The notes beneath the pieces are model-generated. The model had not been told where the DNA came from, made no database searches, and worked only from the letters and a program-made list of their open reading frames with translations. From the NCBI GenBank assembly GCA_038116945.1, contig JAYOEY010000004.1, positions 124,001 to 188,000 on the forward strand: a DNA stretch of 64,000 nucleotides, given 5' to 3'. Each line of letters opens with the position of its first letter. Position 1 is the stretch's first letter. The position numbers and the translations under genes are program-made. Below are positions 61,246 through 64,000 of this stretch, piece by piece. Origin of the DNA: JAYOEY01 sp038116945 (lineage in GTDB: Bacteria > Pseudomonadota > Alphaproteobacteria > MPNO01 > UBA2964).

Positions 61246-62118
61246 TTATCTCTTCCGCATCGTATTGCGGATCGAACCGATCTTTTCGATTGTCACCTCG
61301 CAGACGTCGCCGTCCTTGAGCCAGACCGGCGGCTTCATGCCGAGCGCGACGCCCGGCGGCGTTCCGGTGGCGATCAGGTCGCCCGGCAGAAGCGTAATCG
61401 TCCGAGACAGAAAGGCGATCAGCTCCGCCACACCGAACACCATATTCGACGTATTCGATTTCTGGCGCTGGTCGCCGTTGACGGCGAGACCGATATCGAG
61501 CGTCTGCGGATCGGAAATCTCGTCGGCGGTAACGATGCCCGGGCCGAACGGGCAGAACTTGTCGAGCGCCTTGCCCGCGTCCCATTGCCCCGGCGGCTTG
61601 AGCTGCAGGTCCCTCGCCGAGACATCGTTGACGACGGTGTAGCCATACACGTGAGACAGCGCATCGGCTTCCGACACCCGGTTGGCGGGGGCGCCGATGA
61701 CGACGCCGAGTTCGGCCTCGTAATCGATGTCGTTGCAGCAATCGGCAGGCCAGGGAATGTCTTCGTACGGCCCGGCCACCGAGGTCGAATACTTGCTGAA
61801 CATCACCGGCTCGGTCGGAACCGGCATGCCGGATTCGTGGCAATGATCGATATAGTTGAGCCCGATGCAGATGATCTTCGACGGCCACTGGATCGGCGCC
61901 GCAAGCTCGATGTCGCCAAGCGCGTGGTCCGGCCCGTTCCATGCTTCGGCGGCCTGACCGATTTTTCCCAGCAGGGCGTCGCCGCCGCGGACGATGTCGA
62001 GCAGGTCGCCTTCCGATCCCGCCGGCAATCCCGCCGCGGCGAGATCGAGAACCCGACCGTCCCTGAGTACGCCCGGCCGCCGTTTTCCGTCGGCGATGAA
62101 ACTGACCAGATTAGCCAT
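61246..62118 (-). CDS. Fumarylacetoacetate hydrolase-family protein
   Basis: A 290-aa protein from ATG 62118 (MANLVSFIADGKRRPGVLRDG). The FAH domain is seen from KIICIGLNYIDHCHESG through the metal-binding ED-type motifs PWPADCCNDIDYEAELGVVIG, and GYTVVNDVSARDLQL, DPQTLDIGLAVNGDQRQKSNT, and PGDLIATGTPPGVALGMKPP. Family members include 2-hydroxyhepta-2,4-diene-1,7-dioate isomerases and acylpyruvases; substrate not determined. It converges with the response regulator (18 bp gap). Confidence 0.88.
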   Translation of the reverse strand: MANLVSFIADGKRRPGVLRDGRVLDLAAAGLPAGSEGDLLDIVRGGDALLGKIGQAAEAWNGPDHALGDIELAAPIQWPSKIICIGLNYIDHCHESGMPVPTEPVMFSKYSTSVAGPYEDIPWPADCCNDIDYEAELGVVIGAPANRVSEADALSHVYGYTVVNDVSARDLQLKPPGQWDAGKALDKFCPFGPGIVTADEISDPQTLDIGLAVNGDQRQKSNTSNMVFGVAELIAFLSRTITLLPGDLIATGTPPGVALGMKPPVWLKDGDVCEVTIEKIGSIRNTMRKR

Positions 62119-62448
62119 TGCTGTGCCCCTTCGTTCGAACTGGATATCGTCGTCGGCACAGTTACCGTGTCGCGCGCGGTTCGTCCACCGCGATGCCGTT
62201 TCCGGCCGGGCTGGGAAACGGAAAGGTTTCGCCTGTGACAATTCCACATTAAAAACTTTATAAATAGTGAGAGTGATCACAGACTTTGCGCGTGGGCCGT
62301 CCTATATGACAGGCTGGGGAGTATGGTCCTCTTGGACAGCCGTCCCGGATGAAAACGGAACGGCGCATGGATCGACCGTGTACGCAGGCCGTTTGCCGAT
62401 AAGGCTGGCGACACCGCGGCGCGACGGTCGGTCGGAAAGCGGTGTTAC
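62119..62448. other. 330-bp divergent intergenic region with a promoter-like element
   Basis: Gene-free region between the FAH gene (minus) and the MBL-fold gene (plus). A plus-strand GTGACA (62235-62240) and TATAAA (62259-62264) with 18-bp spacing resemble a sigma-70 promoter for the MBL gene, leaving a leader of about 175 nt. GTGATCAC (62273-62280), a perfect 8-bp palindrome, lies at the expected transcription start and could be an operator. Nothing else recognisable is seen. Confidence 0.5.
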
Positions 62449-63288
62449 GTGAGCGAGGAACCCGATTTCTTTGTTCGATTCTGGGGCGTTCGCGGCTCCA
62501 TTGCATCGGCCGGGCCGGAAACGGTCCGCTACGGAGGCAATACATCCTGTATCGAAATCCGGTGCGGCCGCCGGCTGCTCGTTTTCGATGCGGGGACCGG
62601 CGCGCGCAAGCTCGGCCAGGCATTGATGAAGGAGATGCCCGAGCCGACGGAATTCGATCATTTCTATTCGCACACCCATTTCGATCACATCTCGGGTCTG
62701 CCGTTTTTCCTGCCGGCCTATCGCAAGGGCAACCGGGTCCGCATCCGGGCCGGGCATCTGTCCGCGCCGCATACGATGGAGGACGCCCTGCGGCTCGCCA
62801 TGTCGGCGCCGATGTTCCCGGTGCCGTTCGATGTCTTTCAGGCCGAGATGTCGTTCGAGGATTTCAGCGCGGGCGACGTGCTGGATCTGGGCAACGGCAT
62901 CGTCGTCAGAACCGCGCCGCTCAATCATCCCAACGGCGCCACGGGATACCGGGTCGAATACCGCAACCGGTCGATCTGCTATCTGACCGATACCGAACAC
63001 GTGCCGGACGCGCCCGACCGCAACATACTCGGCCTGATGGACGGCGCCGATATCGCGATCTACGATTCGACATACACCGACGCCGAATACCCGACCTATG
63101 TCGGCTGGGGACATTCCACCTGGCAGGAAGGCGTGCGGCTCGCCCGGGCGGCGGGAGTCAGGACCTTCGTGGCGTTTCATCACGAGCCCGGCCGCAGCGA
63201 CGACGCGCTGGACGCGATCGCCGCAGAAGCCCGCTCCGTCTTTCCGGGCGCCGTCGTGGCGCGGGAAGGCGATACGCTCCAGCCATGA
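62449..63288 (+). CDS. MBL-fold metallo-hydrolase
   Basis: A 279-aa metallo-beta-lactamase-fold hydrolase from GTG 62449. The metal motif HxHxDH is in FYSHTHFDHISGLPFF (about residue 75-83). Further metal ligands are likely in HFE/APLNHPNGATGY and HHEPGRSDD. It resembles the PhnP/class II cAMP phosphodiesterase-type group, which hydrolyse phosphodiesters. It overlaps by four bases (ATGA) with the following membrane-cyclase-like gene, so coupled translation is likely; a link to cyclic nucleotides is inferred. Confidence 0.85.
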   Translation: MSEEPDFFVRFWGVRGSIASAGPETVRYGGNTSCIEIRCGRRLLVFDAGTGARKLGQALMKEMPEPTEFDHFYSHTHFDHISGLPFFLPAYRKGNRVRIRAGHLSAPHTMEDALRLAMSAPMFPVPFDVFQAEMSFEDFSAGDVLDLGNGIVVRTAPLNHPNGATGYRVEYRNRSICYLTDTEHVPDAPDRNILGLMDGADIAIYDSTYTDAEYPTYVGWGHSTWQEGVRLARAAGVRTFVAFHHEPGRSDDALDAIAAEARSVFPGAVVAREGDTLQP

Positions 63289-64000
63289 GCGCGGAGCCGC
63301 AGGCCGCTAAACCACGACAGAAACAGGTGACGGCGCGGGGAAACGTTCAGCTTCCGGCGCGGGTTCGCGACGCCATACTCGATCAGCAGGACGCCAGTGA
63401 AATCCTGATCTGCTGGGTCCAGCTGTCCGTCGTCCTGCTGTTCGGGACGCTGTACTTTACGTCGCCGCAGGCCGCGCCCGAATACACCGAATTCGTCATG
63501 GTGCCGATCGCGCTCGGGTTTTACCTGGTCTTTACGCTCGGGCGTCTCGCCGCTGTCTACCGGGGGCGGACCAAGGACTGGCTGCTCTACCTGTCGGTGA
63601 TCGTCGACATGGCGCTGCTGTTTGCGCTGATCTGGAGTTTCCATCTGCAGTACAAACAGCCGCCGGCCTTTTACCTGAAGGCGCCGACGCTGCTTTACGT
63701 TTTCATTTTCATTGCGCTCCGGGCGCTGCGCTTCGAGGTCCGCTTCGTCATTTTCTCGGGTCTGGTCGCCGCCGCCGGCTGGTCGGCCCTCGCGTATTAT
63801 TCGGTCGCCGATCCGGGCGGCATGAAAATGATCACCAGGGATTATGTGCTCTACCTGACATCGAACCGGGTCCTGATCGGCGCGGAGATCGACAAGATCG
63901 TTTCGATCCTGACGGTCACCGCCATCATCGCGGTGGCGATCGGCAGGGCGCGCCGGCTGCTTGTCCGCGCGGTGACGGAGGAAACCGCGGCGCACGATCT
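63285..64000 (+). CDS. Membrane protein, probable adenylate/guanylate cyclase sensor region (runs off the right edge)
   Basis: The frame is open from ATG 63285 to the window end (238 codons). A hydrophilic N-terminus (SAEPQAAKPRQKQVTARG) is followed by ILDQQDASEILICWVQLSVVLLFG and about six membrane spans (for example FVMVPIALGFYLVFTLG, WLLYLSVIVDMALLFALIWSF, TLLYVFIFIALRALRFEVRFVIF and IDKIVSILTVTAIIAVAIG). The arrangement and the ILDQQDASE motif resemble the membrane part of alphaproteobacterial class III cyclases. The catalytic domain is not in the window, so this is tentative. Four-base overlap with the MBL gene. Confidence 0.65.
   Translation, partial: MSAEPQAAKPRQKQVTARGNVQLPARVRDAILDQQDASEILICWVQLSVVLLFGTLYFTSPQAAPEYTEFVMVPIALGFYLVFTLGRLAAVYRGRTKDWLLYLSVIVDMALLFALIWSFHLQYKQPPAFYLKAPTLLYVFIFIALRALRFEVRFVIFSGLVAAAGWSALAYYSVADPGGMKMITRDYVLYLTSNRVLIGAEIDKIVSILTVTAIIAVAIGRARRLLVRAVTEETAAHD

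Overview
This is a GC-rich, gene-dense chromosomal segment with the gene content of a free-living alphaproteobacterium. The evidence is family content and order: dnaA-dnaN-recF-gyrB with rpsT beside dnaA, a Fur-family Irr regulator beside fabA-fabB-fabI, a TIGR02186-type protein next to a TauE/SafE permease, and the miaB-phoH-ybeY-CBS-lnt-XRE-metK-trmB and rimP-nusA-ylxR-infB-rbfA-truB-rpsO-pnp chains. I cannot name a genus. No tRNA, rRNA, CRISPR array, insertion sequence, prophage or restriction-modification gene was recognised; the window reads as core genome, not an island.

Layout. 1-4.8 kb: an exported protein running off the left edge, SCO1/SenC, a YcgN-type cysteine-cluster protein, an EamA permease, a class A PBP and a GNAT enzyme. 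4.8-12.2 kb: gyrB, recF, dnaN, dnaA and rpsT, all on the minus strand, with a 531-bp gap between dnaA and rpsT that lacks good DnaA boxes. 12.3-22.7 kb: enoyl-CoA hydratase, mutM, then on the plus strand ubiE-ubiB, a TauD-like dioxygenase, a VOC protein, coaBC-dut-moeB-DsrE-like, then a hydroxyacid dehydrogenase (minus) and an SH3 protein (plus). 22.7-28.4 kb (minus): fabA-fabB-fabI, irr, rubrerythrin, a GlpC/HdrD-like Fe-S protein and a DUF3501 protein. 28.6-41.6 kb (minus): a GDPD, the large transcription/translation operon rimP to pnp, trmB, metK and an XRE regulator. 41.7-49.1 kb (minus): olsB/olsA-like acyltransferases, miaB, phoH, ybeY, a CBS protein and lnt. 49.4-54.9 kb: TusA-like, rimI-tsaB, and three wall/carbohydrate genes (VanX-type dipeptidase, polysaccharide deacetylase, Bax-like glucosaminidase), then a universal stress protein. 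54.9-64 kb: TIGR02186 + TauE/SafE, trpS, murJ, an unrecognised 292-aa protein, an orphan OmpR-type regulator, an FAH-fold enzyme, an MBL-fold hydrolase and the start of a membrane protein resembling adenylate cyclase sensor regions.

How it works together: most genes form tight minus-strand operons with 4-8 nt overlaps (miaB/phoH/ybeY/CBS/lnt; tsaB/rimI; moeB and its neighbours on the plus strand are close but not all overlapping). The most distinctive points are: recF and trmB have no ATG, GTG or TTG start where the conserved N-terminus requires one; an intrinsic terminator lies between a candidate promoter and rimP, looking like an attenuator; structured palindromes sit at the metK, XRE, tusA-like, rubrerythrin and fabA promoters; and an irr-linked rubrerythrin/Fe-S/DUF3501 module of poorly known function follows the unsaturated fatty acid genes. 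I saw no clearly new defence or mobile system.
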